Shown one piece after another: positions 17,666-26,458 of a stretch of DNA of 64,000 nucleotides (its first letter is position 1; each line of letters begins with the position of its first letter). The DNA comes from JBGTSJ01 sp041940305 (GTDB lineage Bacteria > Planctomycetota > Planctomycetia > Planctomycetales > Planctomycetaceae): NCBI GenBank assembly GCA_041940305.1, contig JBGTSJ010000007.1, positions 186,001 through 250,000 of the forward strand, given 5' to 3'. Made by a program: the position numbers and the translations under genes. The notes beneath the pieces are model-generated. The model worked only from the letters and a program-made list of their open reading frames with translations. It was not told the origin of the DNA and searched no databases.

Positions 17666-18781
17666 CTAGGGTGCATGGGAGAGCTGCCGCCCGTTCAGCG
17701 ATTCGTGTGTCGCCCGAGCATCGGAGTCGCGCACGAGGGCGAGGATCGGTTCCACGCCGACGGCCACATTGCTGAGCAGGACGCCCTGCTCGTCGATGAG
17801 ATAGCTGATGGGCGTGGCGAACATGCCGTACTTGAGCGAGATCTCCCACTGCTTCTGCATCACGATGGGATAGTGCAGGCCCAGCGACGCCGCCTTGGCA
17901 CGGGCCGCATCCGCGTCGCGGCGGCTGATGACCACGATCTGCAGATCCTTTCGCCGCACATGCAGATCTTCGAGCAGTGGCGCCAGTTCGTCACAGGGGC
18001 CGCAGTTCGGGTCCGAGAAAACCAGCAGCACCCGCCGCCCCCGCAGTTCCGATAGTGACAGTTCGCCGCCATCGAGGCGCGGCAGCCGGAAATCCGGCGC
18101 CTCCGTCCCGGCCTGCAGTCCATTCCGATTAAGACGGCTGCGGGCCAGGGAGGGATCGGGCGTCTTGTGATGCGTATCGCCGGACTTTGACTGCGGGCGG
18201 GCGACGGCCGCGTCCGGCTGCGCGAACAACTTGAGCAACGGCTCGGCGCCCACGGTCAGTGCACTGGCGATGCGGCCGCCGGCATCAAGTCGGTAGCCCA
18301 TCGGAGTGCCCTGCGCCTGATAGCGCGACGCGACCTCCATCTCGTTCTGCAGGAGGACCGGGCAGCGCATACCGTGCCTCTCGACGAGCTTGCGGTTCGC
18401 CTCCCGGTTGCCCGTCGTCACGATCACCGGCAACGCACGCCCCTCCGCTTTCTCGATCGCCAGCGCGGCCAGCTCCGGAGCCATCTTCGTGCAGAAGCCG
18501 CATTTGGGATCGATAAAGATGAGCAGCACCTCCCGGCCGCGGAAGTCGGACAGCTTATGGCTGACGCCGTCGAGGTCCGGGAGTTCAAAGTCCGGCGCCA
18601 TGCTGCCCGACGGCAACGCGGGCCGCTCCCGGCGCGCGCCCGTTCCGCTGGAGGCGAGGCGCTGCTCGATCGCCTGCAGCCGCAGTAATATCCGGCCGTT
18701 CTGCCGCAGCAGCTGGTAACCGAGCCAGGTCCAGACCCCAAGCAGCAGCCACGGCAGGACCGTTCCGAATGCAATCGACAT
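17666..18781 (-). CDS. membrane-anchored protein with two thioredoxin-like domains
   Basis: A 371-residue protein. A single N-terminal membrane helix (VLPWLLLGVWTWLGYQLL) is followed by two AhpC/TlpA-type domains: residues about 55-200 with CGFC after IFIDPK, and about 225-360 with CGPC after VFSDPN. Both start MAPDFELPDLDG or EAPDFRLPRLDG. The layout recalls MauD, the periplasmic thiol oxidoreductase needed to mature the disulfide-rich methylamine dehydrogenase small subunit, but duplicated. The start at 18781 has GAGGTGG 5 bases upstream; a GTG at 18790 is less well placed. The cysteine-rich gene follows by 80 bp. I infer a periplasmic disulfide-handling role. Confidence 0.85.
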   Translation of the reverse strand: MSIAFGTVLPWLLLGVWTWLGYQLLRQNGRILLRLQAIEQRLASSGTGARRERPALPSGSMAPDFELPDLDGVSHKLSDFRGREVLLIFIDPKCGFCTKMAPELAALAIEKAEGRALPVIVTTGNREANRKLVERHGMRCPVLLQNEMEVASRYQAQGTPMGYRLDAGGRIASALTVGAEPLLKLFAQPDAAVARPQSKSGDTHHKTPDPSLARSRLNRNGLQAGTEAPDFRLPRLDGGELSLSELRGRRVLLVFSDPNCGPCDELAPLLEDLHVRRKDLQIVVISRRDADAARAKAASLGLHYPIVMQKQWEISLKYGMFATPISYLIDEQGVLLSNVAVGVEPILALVRDSDARATHESLNGRQLSHAP

Positions 18782-18837
18782 GTGATCCACCTCGAGGTTC
18801 GATTCCGAGTCCCGGTGTGCTGCGGGGGACGTCCCGT

Positions 18838-19851
18838 TCAGTTCCTGGGGACGACGACGACGCAGCTCGCCGTGCCCCAGTTGAAGTCGGCATTCACCAC
18901 GGTGGCTTCGATGGTGTAGGTGCGGCCGTTTCCGCCACCCGCGCGTTCGGCGCGCAGCTCGATTTCGCCCTCGAACGCACCTGTTTCTTCGTCGAACTCG
19001 AACTCCTCAGTGACGTCGACCGGCTCGCTGAAGCCGTCTTCTCCGTCGGTGTCTCCGGTGGTGTTTCCGTCCCCCTTGCCGTTGTCGGGCTCGTTGCTGG
19101 TGACAATCACTTGCCAGAGCTGGCGACCGTCCGCGCCAAAGCAGGCATCGGTCACCTCGATCGAGACCTCCACTTCGACCATGCGGTGATTCGGCGGCCA
19201 GAGCCTTGTCCGGTCGGTACTGCAGGTTACTTCGGGCATGGACTGCACCGGCGAGTTGCCGTCGTCCGGCGCGAGATCGGAGACCTGCACGTTCCGGCCG
19301 ATGCCGTTGCGCGGCCAGAGGTTGTACGTCCATTCACAGGGCGGTCGAGACGCCGAGGGAAGCATCAGGCTGAGCGGCACGCTGGCGATGAACTGGTCGC
19401 CGTCGATCAGGATGTCGGCCGGATCGAGCTGCGTTATCACGCCGGCGATGACGTTATTGAACAGCCCTGTGCCGTTGGGATTGATGCGGACGATCGAATC
19501 CCACAACACGTTGGGGCCGATGACGGGTGGCGCTGCCGAACCGAGGAAGCGCGGCGTTCCCTGCCCCCGATCCACCCCGAACAGGTACAGCCCGCCGATC
19601 TGCTCGGTGGGGGCGATCGGCCCCGCCATCCTGCCGAAGAACACCATGCGGTCGCCGACAATGGTGACCTGATGCTCGAGCACGTCCATGCCGGGCTGAT
19701 GCACTCCGGTGTACGTCTCGAGGATGTCGTCGGCCGGATCGGAGATGGGTGCGGCCCGCACGCCGGCCGTTGGCGCGGCGACCAACAGTACGGCCCCCGT
19801 CACGGCGGCCAGGGCGGCTTGGCGCCAGTCAGCACAGAGAGAGTTCTTCAT
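18838..19851 (-). CDS. exported protein of unknown function
   Basis: A 337-residue protein with a signal peptide (hydrophobic AALAAVTGAVLLVAAP, cleavage near VRAAP at residue 34). The first half resembles secreted beta-rich proteins. The second half has RLWPPNHRMVEVEV, a motif I associate with extracellular Ig-like or PKD-like modules of environmental bacteria, followed by an acidic Gly/Asp-rich linker (DNGKGDGNTTGDTDGED) and a last beta-rich segment with GRTYTIEATV. It could be calcium-binding, but no enzyme motif is visible. It is the first gene of a same-strand group with the redoxin protein (56 bp later) and the cysteine-rich protein. Confidence 0.6.
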   Translation of the reverse strand: MKNSLCADWRQAALAAVTGAVLLVAAPTAGVRAAPISDPADDILETYTGVHQPGMDVLEHQVTIVGDRMVFFGRMAGPIAPTEQIGGLYLFGVDRGQGTPRFLGSAAPPVIGPNVLWDSIVRINPNGTGLFNNVIAGVITQLDPADILIDGDQFIASVPLSLMLPSASRPPCEWTYNLWPRNGIGRNVQVSDLAPDDGNSPVQSMPEVTCSTDRTRLWPPNHRMVEVEVSIEVTDACFGADGRQLWQVIVTSNEPDNGKGDGNTTGDTDGEDGFSEPVDVTEEFEFDEETGAFEGEIELRAERAGGGNGRTYTIEATVVNADFNWGTASCVVVVPRN

Positions 19852-20033
19852 TTCGATTCCTTTTCATAGAGTCCGCGATACCATGAAAAGACATCGCGGC
19901 CGGCGCGCAGACTGGGCGCCGGAGTGATGCCTGGCCGGCGAGGGGCTTGCTTGGCGGTAAGGACCTCGCCGGCCGCTTTCACTAGCGGTGGCCGACTGTT
20001 CTGCAAGGTCGGCCGAATCGATCACCTGCTATC

Positions 20034-23000
20034 TCATTTGTGCAGACGTACGAACTCCTCCGGGACCTCACCGATCGCCATCTTGGCGCTCTTGTGAAAC
20101 AGTCGCTGCACTTGGAAGCTGTCACTTGCCCCTTCGTTCGTCCAAGCCGCGTTACCTTCCGGGCTTGCGCTTAAATCCGGATCAATACTGAGTCCGAACT
20201 CGCGCAGGGTAGCGCTGACTTCCTCGAGGTTCCAAATAGCCAGGTCGCCGTCGTTACCCCCGACGGCGAGCCGCGCACCATCAGTGCTCCAGGCGAGCGA
20301 CTCTGTCTTGTTGTGCAATCCCTGGGGCAGTACTACGAGCTCACGATCCTCTGCCACATCGAAGATCCGGATGATGTTCGGATACTGTTCTGGTGCTGCC
20401 ATCCGTGTTGAATCCGAAGTGAACGCATGAAAGAAGAAGGGGACAGGTGTCTGCATATAGGTTGAACGCGCCTCTCGGACATTCCACACACCCATTCGAT
20501 TTGCGTCGGCCTGATAGAACAGCTCCTCACCAGTGGGATCGAAGTGGAGCGTGTACCAGCCCGCTGCTACCGGCGTTTCCATTTCCTGCAAGGGCTGTTC
20601 GCTGCTCACGTCGCCTAGAAAGAGTCGGGCGGGATAATTGAGGAGGACCGCTACCTGCGAACTGCCGGGCTGGAATTCCAGATCGATGCCCATGCCCGGC
20701 AAAGACAGCGTTCGCACGAGACGCAAGGACAATTGCCCATCGCCCGGTTCAATCTTCCAGCAGTCAAGCTGACCCCTACCAACAGCCGCAACAAGTGTCC
20801 CTGAGGAATCGAAATCAACGTCCCACAGTTGGGCTGGCACCTTCGCTGCAGCCAACTGCTTGCCGGTCTTTGTATCCCACAGAATTACCTTGCCTTCCCA
20901 ACCCGTACTGCACATCCATTGTCCATCCGGGCTGAACTTGACGGCTTGGACATCAAGGGAATGTCCGGCGCACTCATGCAGCAATACGCCCGAATCGACA
21001 TTCCAGATTCGCACGGAATGATCCTTCGACGACGAAGCGAGCAGACGGCCATCCGGGCTGAAGTCAATTCCCATGACTGCGCCACGATGGCCCGCCAGGG
21101 TTTGTTTTTCGGGAGTACTCTTGGTAGGCCATGCGCTCACGACGGACTGTCCGTCCTCCCCGATGCCCAATAGCAGCTGACCATCGGCACTGTATTCGAG
21201 TGAGTGCACGCCGCCGGGAGGCACTATTGCGGCAATAAGCCGGTTCGACCGCAGCGACCAGATCTCAATCTTGTGAGTGCAATCGAATGTGGCCACCTGT
21301 TGGCCTGTGGGGTCGATTGCGGGACTTCTGAAAATCCAGGCTCCGCGGAAATACGTCTGCGCCTCCAGATCCGGGACCGTCAGTACCATCGCTCCCTGAT
21401 CGCAAGCTGCAACCAGCAGTTGTCCGTCCCGGCTGAATGAGAGCGCTTCGATGAGTCCCAGCGGGCCGGACTTGCTCCCATGCTCCTGTCCGTCAGCATC
21501 CCACAGTGTGATTGTGTTGCTACTACGTCGAATGGCTAGCCAGCGGCCATCCGCAGACACTGCTGTGGCCAACCGCGAACTCTGCGAATGTCTTTCATCA
21601 ATGATGGACTGGAATGTCGCTGAAATGGCGATGGGGGGCATCCGCTCGACTGCCGCCAAGTCCAGTGGATCGAGACCAATCGGATCTCCCAGACAGGCCA
21701 GGACCTCATCGCGAACCTCAGTCGGATCATTCTCGCGGATCTCTAGCGCATTCGCCCGATGCAGGTAGTCCCACACGTCTCGTCGGTAGCCGGGCCTGCG
21801 AGACTTGCGCAGGGCCGCGGCGCCTTCAAGAAGGACACGATACAGCCGCGATTCGGTGTCAAGTCGTGCCAGTTCGGCTTCCTGGCGGGCCATTTCCGTG
21901 TCGTCGGCAAGCCTCTTTCGGCCGTTTGCCAGCTCGCGCTGCTGGGCTGCATAGATCAGTGCACCTGAGGCCAGCAGGAACAAACATGCCGCAGCGAGCG
22001 CGGTGGCGGCGACAACTCCCTTGTGCTGCCGTGCCATTTTTCGCAGACGATACAAGGCCGAGGGCGGACACGCCTGCACCGTCTCGTCGGCCAGATAGTG
22101 CAACACGTCGGCTGCGAAACCGTTGGCTGTCTCGTACCGCCTGCCACGGTCCTTCTCCAGGGCCTTCATTACAATCCAGTCCAGTTCGCCGCGGAGCAGT
22201 TTCGCGAGTTTCGCCGGCTCGGTACTGCGGTTGGCCGCCAGCGTCGGCAGCCCCTCCGCCGTACTTAGTTTCGTACTTGGCTTCGATGGCTCTTGCTCCC
22301 GGATGACCCGCAGCATCTCCAGTATACCGGCCTGCTGCAGCGTATCGCGCGAGAAGGGGGTACTGCCGGTCAGCAGTTCGTAGAGTAATACTCCCAGCGA
22401 GTAGATGTCGCTGCGTGTGTCGATGTCGAGCTGGTTGACCTCGGCCTGTTCGGGGGACATGTACTCAAGCGTGCCCACAAGGTTGCCGAAGCCCGTCACC
22501 AGCGTCTTCTCGGTGAGCGGCTGACCGACCGCCTTGGCCACGCCAAAATCAATCACCTTCGGGACCGGCCGGCCGTCGTATCGCGAGACCAGCACGTTGG
22601 ACGGCTTGACATCGCGATGAATGATCCCTTTCTGGTGCGCATGCTGGATCGCCTGACAGACCGGCACGAACAGCTCCAGCCGAGCCTTCGGCGTGAGATG
22701 ATGCTCATCGCAGTAGCGGGTGATCGGCACTCCCTTGACCAGTTCCATTACGAAGTAGGGTCGTCCGTTCGCGGTCGTTCCTGCGTCGAGAACCTTCGCG
22801 ATGTTCGGGTGGTCCATGAGGGCTAGCGCCTGGCGTTCGGCCTCGAACCGGCTGATGACCTCCCGGGAATCCATGCCGGCCTTGATCAGCTTGAGCGCCA
22901 CTGTCCGCCGGACCGGCTCCGACTGTTGAGCCATCCACACCGTGCCCATCCCCCCTTCGCCGATTTGCTCGACGAGCTTGTAGGGGCCAATAACCGTGGC

Positions 23001-23228
23001 CGGAGACTCTGTGGAGCAGCCAGTTGTCATCGTCGGGGCGAATTCAGCAGGCGTACTGTCAAGGAAGTTGTCAAGTTGCTGGTGATGCACAAGGAGCGCG
23101 TTTACTTCCTTCCGCAGTAGTTCGTTACCGGCACAGCATTCGTCCAAATAGGCCTGTCGCTCTTCGTCCCGGGTGATCTCGAGGGCGTTCAGAAAGAGGC
23201 TCTTCGCTAAATCCTGTGGCGTTGCCAT
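20034..23228 (-). CDS. membrane Ser/Thr protein kinase with C-terminal WD40 propeller
   Basis: A 1064-residue protein. After an 80-residue helical N-terminus comes a Hanks-type kinase domain (about 80-370): GEGGMGTVW loop, VALKLIKAG lysine, IIHRDVKPSNVLV catalytic loop, DFGVAK, and GTLEYMSPEQA. A membrane helix (about 440-465, VVAATALAAACLFLLASGALI) separates it from a long series of WD40 units such as FSPDGRLLASSSKDHSVRIW. The kinase would lie in the cytoplasm and the propeller outside it. The start at 23228 gives the usual MATPQDLAKSLF opening. An ECF sigma factor gene ends 104 bp upstream, the classic planctomycete pair, so both probably belong to one signalling route. Confidence 0.93.
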   Translation of the reverse strand: MATPQDLAKSLFLNALEITRDEERQAYLDECCAGNELLRKEVNALLVHHQQLDNFLDSTPAEFAPTMTTGCSTESPATVIGPYKLVEQIGEGGMGTVWMAQQSEPVRRTVALKLIKAGMDSREVISRFEAERQALALMDHPNIAKVLDAGTTANGRPYFVMELVKGVPITRYCDEHHLTPKARLELFVPVCQAIQHAHQKGIIHRDVKPSNVLVSRYDGRPVPKVIDFGVAKAVGQPLTEKTLVTGFGNLVGTLEYMSPEQAEVNQLDIDTRSDIYSLGVLLYELLTGSTPFSRDTLQQAGILEMLRVIREQEPSKPSTKLSTAEGLPTLAANRSTEPAKLAKLLRGELDWIVMKALEKDRGRRYETANGFAADVLHYLADETVQACPPSALYRLRKMARQHKGVVAATALAAACLFLLASGALIYAAQQRELANGRKRLADDTEMARQEAELARLDTESRLYRVLLEGAAALRKSRRPGYRRDVWDYLHRANALEIRENDPTEVRDEVLACLGDPIGLDPLDLAAVERMPPIAISATFQSIIDERHSQSSRLATAVSADGRWLAIRRSSNTITLWDADGQEHGSKSGPLGLIEALSFSRDGQLLVAACDQGAMVLTVPDLEAQTYFRGAWIFRSPAIDPTGQQVATFDCTHKIEIWSLRSNRLIAAIVPPGGVHSLEYSADGQLLLGIGEDGQSVVSAWPTKSTPEKQTLAGHRGAVMGIDFSPDGRLLASSSKDHSVRIWNVDSGVLLHECAGHSLDVQAVKFSPDGQWMCSTGWEGKVILWDTKTGKQLAAAKVPAQLWDVDFDSSGTLVAAVGRGQLDCWKIEPGDGQLSLRLVRTLSLPGMGIDLEFQPGSSQVAVLLNYPARLFLGDVSSEQPLQEMETPVAAGWYTLHFDPTGEELFYQADANRMGVWNVREARSTYMQTPVPFFFHAFTSDSTRMAAPEQYPNIIRIFDVAEDRELVVLPQGLHNKTESLAWSTDGARLAVGGNDGDLAIWNLEEVSATLREFGLSIDPDLSASPEGNAAWTNEGASDSFQVQRLFHKSAKMAIGEVPEEFVRLHK

Positions 23229-23332
23229 GGCACATGCGCTTCGAATCTGCTGTGAGTACAGTGCGGACGGAACTGGTCTAATCCGCCACTGATTCTGTGA
23301 AATCCTGGCAGAATCCACCTTTCTGCCACGGC

Positions 23333-23899
23333 TCAAGGTTCCCCAGGCGAGATGGCGCGATGGAGCCAAGTGCGCGCGTAAGTCCAATTGCGCTCGGCAG
23401 TACGGAGTGAGATGCCAAGTGCATCCGCGGCCTGCGACATCGTCAGTCCGGCGAAGAATCGAAGTTTGACGAGATTAGCAGCCAGCTCGTCTTTCAGTTC
23501 CAAGGCGGACAACGCCTCGTCGAGTGCCATCAGATCCTCTGGATTCTCGGGGGCGACGGCGTCTACGCTGCGGATTGCTATGCGACCGCTGTGTAGTGCG
23601 CGTCGATGCACCTGATTCCTTCTGGCGCGGTCCACCAAGATTCGTCGCATGGCTTCGGCAGCGGCCGCGAAGAAATGGCCACGCGAGTTCCAGGATTGTC
23701 CAGTGTCAGGAGAGCCGACCAATCGCAGGTAGGCCTCGTGCACCAGAGCCGTCGCTTGCAGCGTTTGACCTGGTGATTCCTGCGCGATTCGGGCGGCAGC
23801 GAGCTTGCGCAGTTCGTCGTAGACCAGTGGCAACAATTGGTCGGCAGCGTGGGGATCGCCCCGCTCAATGGACGCCAGAATCTGAGTGACGTCGGACAT
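23333..23899 (-). CDS. ECF sigma-70 family factor (planctomycete STK-linked type)
   Basis: A 188-residue RNA polymerase sigma factor. Region 2 runs from about residue 20 (LLPLVYDELRKLAAARI, TALVHEAYLRLVG, then FFAAAAEAMRRILVDRARR) and region 4 from about 125 (LVKLRFFAGLTMSQAADALGIS, then TAERNWTYARTWLHR). The sequence fits the ECF group that in planctomycetes is encoded beside a Ser/Thr kinase, where kinase-dependent control replaces an anti-sigma factor. ATG 23899 begins MSDVTQIL, the usual family opening; upstream in-frame sequence is not family-like. The kinase gene follows on the same strand. Confidence 0.92.
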   Translation of the reverse strand: MSDVTQILASIERGDPHAADQLLPLVYDELRKLAAARIAQESPGQTLQATALVHEAYLRLVGSPDTGQSWNSRGHFFAAAAEAMRRILVDRARRNQVHRRALHSGRIAIRSVDAVAPENPEDLMALDEALSALELKDELAANLVKLRFFAGLTMSQAADALGISLRTAERNWTYARTWLHRAISPGEP

Positions 23900-24172
23900 A
23901 GAGGCTGTCGAACACCGCCGAAGTCCGTTGAATGGAGGTGCTCGGTTGCGTCGTTCAGCGGTGGCTGATGATTCTCGCACGGGGCCGGGCCGTTCGCCAC
24001 CTATCCATCGGTCCCGGTCTGGAAAGCGGGTTGCTCATCGAGACCGGCGGTATCTCGCGATGCGCACCCGGGGCGCTCGAAACGGCAGTCTCCCTCTCGT
24101 ATGGGCGCCGCATCTCTCCCAGCCCTCGGATCCCCCGGGATCGACCGGAACAACTTCTCGCCTGCCGCCCTC

Positions 24173-24720
24173 TCAAACTCCTCCACCGCCCCGACACGCG
24201 TCGTCACGATCGGCACCTCTAATTGGGGCTGACTCAGCATTGACCGGCACGTTGGACCCGAACTTCCAGCGATACACCAGGTCGGCGTCCTCGGCTTTGC
24301 GGAGCAGGATGCCCGCCTTGCGTGCTGTAAGCCCTTGCTCCCGCGCCTTCTCCGTGATGTCGAGCTTCAGTTCAGGCTCCTCGCCAACGAACTCCTCGGC
24401 GAACCGCTCCGGCGTCCAGTCCGGTTCCTGCGACTGCTCGCGCGCCTCGTCACGCTTCCGCTGACGGCGCGGTCGCGCAGCCTTGAGGTCGGCCGGGTCC
24501 AATGACAGCTCGGGAATCCACAGCGGGAACTGCCAGCGCAGCACGCTCGGTTCGATCGGCGGTCAGGACCGCACGGCCGCATCCAGTACGGCGCAGTTCT
24601 TCTCCTCGTGCGGCCTGAGGATCAGGTGCGTATCGGTCGCCCGGCTCTGGCTGCCGGCGCCGGCCCCCACGTCGGTGATGGCCTTCCCCGCCTGGGAGCG
24701 CAGCAGCCTCCGCGAGCGGA
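24173..24720 (-). pseudogene. RepA-like AAA ATPase, C-terminal relic with stop codon
   Basis: Reading the minus strand from about 24720 gives AGKAITDVGAGAGSQSRATD, then THLILRPHEEKN, then VRS, a TGA stop at 24563-24565, then PPIEPSVLRWQFPLW and a basic, Arg-rich segment. I recognise this as the C-terminal part of the RepA/RecA-like ATPases of planctomycete mobile elements, where the stop replaces a Trp codon (TGG to TGA). After the stop about 95 more family-like residues follow (DWTPERFAEEF, then GLTARKAGILLRKAEDADLVYRWKFG). The Walker A half is missing. It is a dead copy. Confidence 0.65.
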
Positions 24721-25345
24721 CCCCCACCGACGGCATGGACATGCTGTACTCGGCCGGGGTGTGGATCTCGTACGGCGGGGCGTACGACCTGGAGGCGGCC
24801 GGCAGCGACAGCTACGACCTGACCGACACGCTGTACAACCCGCAGGTTTACTGGGGCTCCGGGGCCGGCAAGCGATTCGAGCCGAGTTCGAGACCACAAG
24901 TCGCGACTCGCTTCCTATCGCCCTCTGAGGTCAATGCCACCTCAATTCAACTGCCTGCATGCAAAGCCCTTGTGATTCCGTTACCGCGGCGCTGGCAACA
25001 GCAGTGTCGAATTGCGGGTCGGATACTTGCGATCCGGCAGGACGACACGCGTCAGATAGCGAGGACGCCCCCACTCCGGTCTCAAAGATGGCCATCGGCC
25101 GAGCATACCGCAGCACAAAATCCAGCCCGTACAGCAATGCATCGGAGGCCCGCCAGATCGGATCGTACGCCGACAGCCCATCATCGGTCAGCATCGAGCA
25201 CTCATCAGGTGGTGAATCGCGCTGCCGTGCAGAGGGACCGCGCGCCCGCACTCTGGCGAGGTCCAACCTGACACGCAAACCACGACGCCGGCATCATCGT
25301 TCCGCCCGGGCCCCAGGCCGTGCTCACCAAGCTGCAGGCCGGCGT
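24721..25345. other. degenerate sequence, no secure gene
   Basis: About 620 bp between the ATPase relic and cdsA. One plus-strand frame (about 24730-24900) reads plausibly (AGVWISYGGAYDLEAAG, then YDLTDTLYNPQVYWGSG) but has no start, ribosome site or family that I recognise. A minus-strand frame at 24931-25278 is equally unconvincing. Together with the relic beside it this looks like eroded mobile DNA. Confidence 0.45.
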
Positions 25346-26221
25346 TCACTGCGGAAGAGTCAGCCACAGCACGTATGCAACCGGGCCGGCGAACAGAATG
25401 CTGTCCAGCAGATCCAGCATTCCGCCGAATCCGGGCATCAGCGGCGCGGCGTCTTTCTGCCCCATGTCCCGTTTGATCAGCGACTCGCACAGGTCCCCCA
25501 CTAGACCCACCACGGCAATCACCACACCGTAGAAGAGCGACCACAGCTCCAGGGGAGGGGAACTCACGCCGTCGAACAGCACAACCCCGAAATGCAGCCA
25601 GACCCATGCGCCGAGGGCCCCTCCGATCAGCGCCCCCACGAAGCCGGCCCACGTCTTCCCCGGACTGAGCCGCGGCGCCATCTTCCGTTTTCCGAAGAGC
25701 CGTCCCAGCGTATAGGCTCCCACGTCCCCCATCTTGGCCGCAATCACCATCGAAGCCAGCACGTAGTAACCCCGCTCATCGCCGCGCACCCAGCGGAGCT
25801 GTGCCGTTAACGCCAGCAATCCGCCGACGTAGCTGCAGATCATGATCGCCGCGGAGAGAGTCTCCATCCGCCGCCCCGGCTGTTCGTAGCGCCAGGCTTC
25901 CCAGGCGAATAATGCGATCACGCAGGCCCCCCACGCCACCGCAATTGAGGGGCCCGGTTCCATGACCCAATGCCGACCCAGCCACTGCGGCAGCCATGCC
26001 GACGTCAGCAGCGCAGCGACGGCCAGTGCGGGCGGCAGCGTTCGCAGTTCGGGAAACCGGGGCGACAGCAGATGCGTCATCTCCCACGTGCAGCGGACGC
26101 CGATAGCCACGCACGCCACATACAGCAGTGGAGCACTGGCCCCCAGGCGGTGATCCAACCAGAACAATCCCGCGAACACCGGGATCAGCACCGCCGACAT
26201 CACCAGCCGCCAGCCCAGCAT
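25346..26221 (-). CDS. cdsA: phosphatidate cytidylyltransferase
   Basis: This integral membrane enzyme makes CDP-diacylglycerol from phosphatidic acid and CTP, the branch point of phospholipid synthesis. It has 291 residues and about eight hydrophobic helices. The C-terminal signature is clear: GDLCESLIKRDMGQKDA, then LMPGFGGMLDLLDSI, with the Lys-Arg-Asp and Lys-Asp groups that bind metal and substrate. AAKMGDVGAYTLGRLFG and RLSPGKTWAG in the middle are also family hallmarks. It lies downstream of uppS on the same strand, an order common in bacteria, but here separated by a 235-bp gap filled with an inverted repeat. Confidence 0.94.
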   Translation of the reverse strand: MLGWRLVMSAVLIPVFAGLFWLDHRLGASAPLLYVACVAIGVRCTWEMTHLLSPRFPELRTLPPALAVAALLTSAWLPQWLGRHWVMEPGPSIAVAWGACVIALFAWEAWRYEQPGRRMETLSAAIMICSYVGGLLALTAQLRWVRGDERGYYVLASMVIAAKMGDVGAYTLGRLFGKRKMAPRLSPGKTWAGFVGALIGGALGAWVWLHFGVVLFDGVSSPPLELWSLFYGVVIAVVGLVGDLCESLIKRDMGQKDAAPLMPGFGGMLDLLDSILFAGPVAYVLWLTLPQ

Positions 26222-26251
26222 GGAAGTTCTTCTGCTGCTTAAGAAGGAATG

Positions 26252-26458
26252 GAACAGGAGGTAACGGAGTCAACGGAGAGGTACCCGTGAAGACCTGACC
26301 GGAAGTGAATTTGATACGGAAGGTCGCCAATGTCGCCAGACATCAGGTCGTCAAATCCAAAGAGATACGCCAAATTCGGAAAGTCAGATTGGGTCCTTCT
26401 GTCGCTTCTCGATGCCGCGCTGTGCATACACCTCTGTTTCCTCCGTTGCCTCCTGTTC
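26252..26458. repeat. 207-bp imperfect palindrome between uppS and cdsA
   Basis: The left arm (26252-26279) contains GAACAGGAGGTAACGGAG and the right arm (26432-26458) contains its near reverse complement CTCCGTTGCCTCCTGTTC; the arms differ at only a few positions. Further in, CTGAC...GAATTTG on the left faces CAAATTC...GTCAG on the right. The right arm overlaps the uppS stop codon. The form fits a small non-autonomous inverted-repeat element (MITE-like) of the AACAGGAGG/CCTCCTGTT type that I associate with planctomycete intergenic regions. Confidence 0.7.

Noticed and set aside
24608..24928. Plus-strand frame over the ATPase relic
   Set aside because: The minus strand carries the recognisable protein, so this is its shadow.
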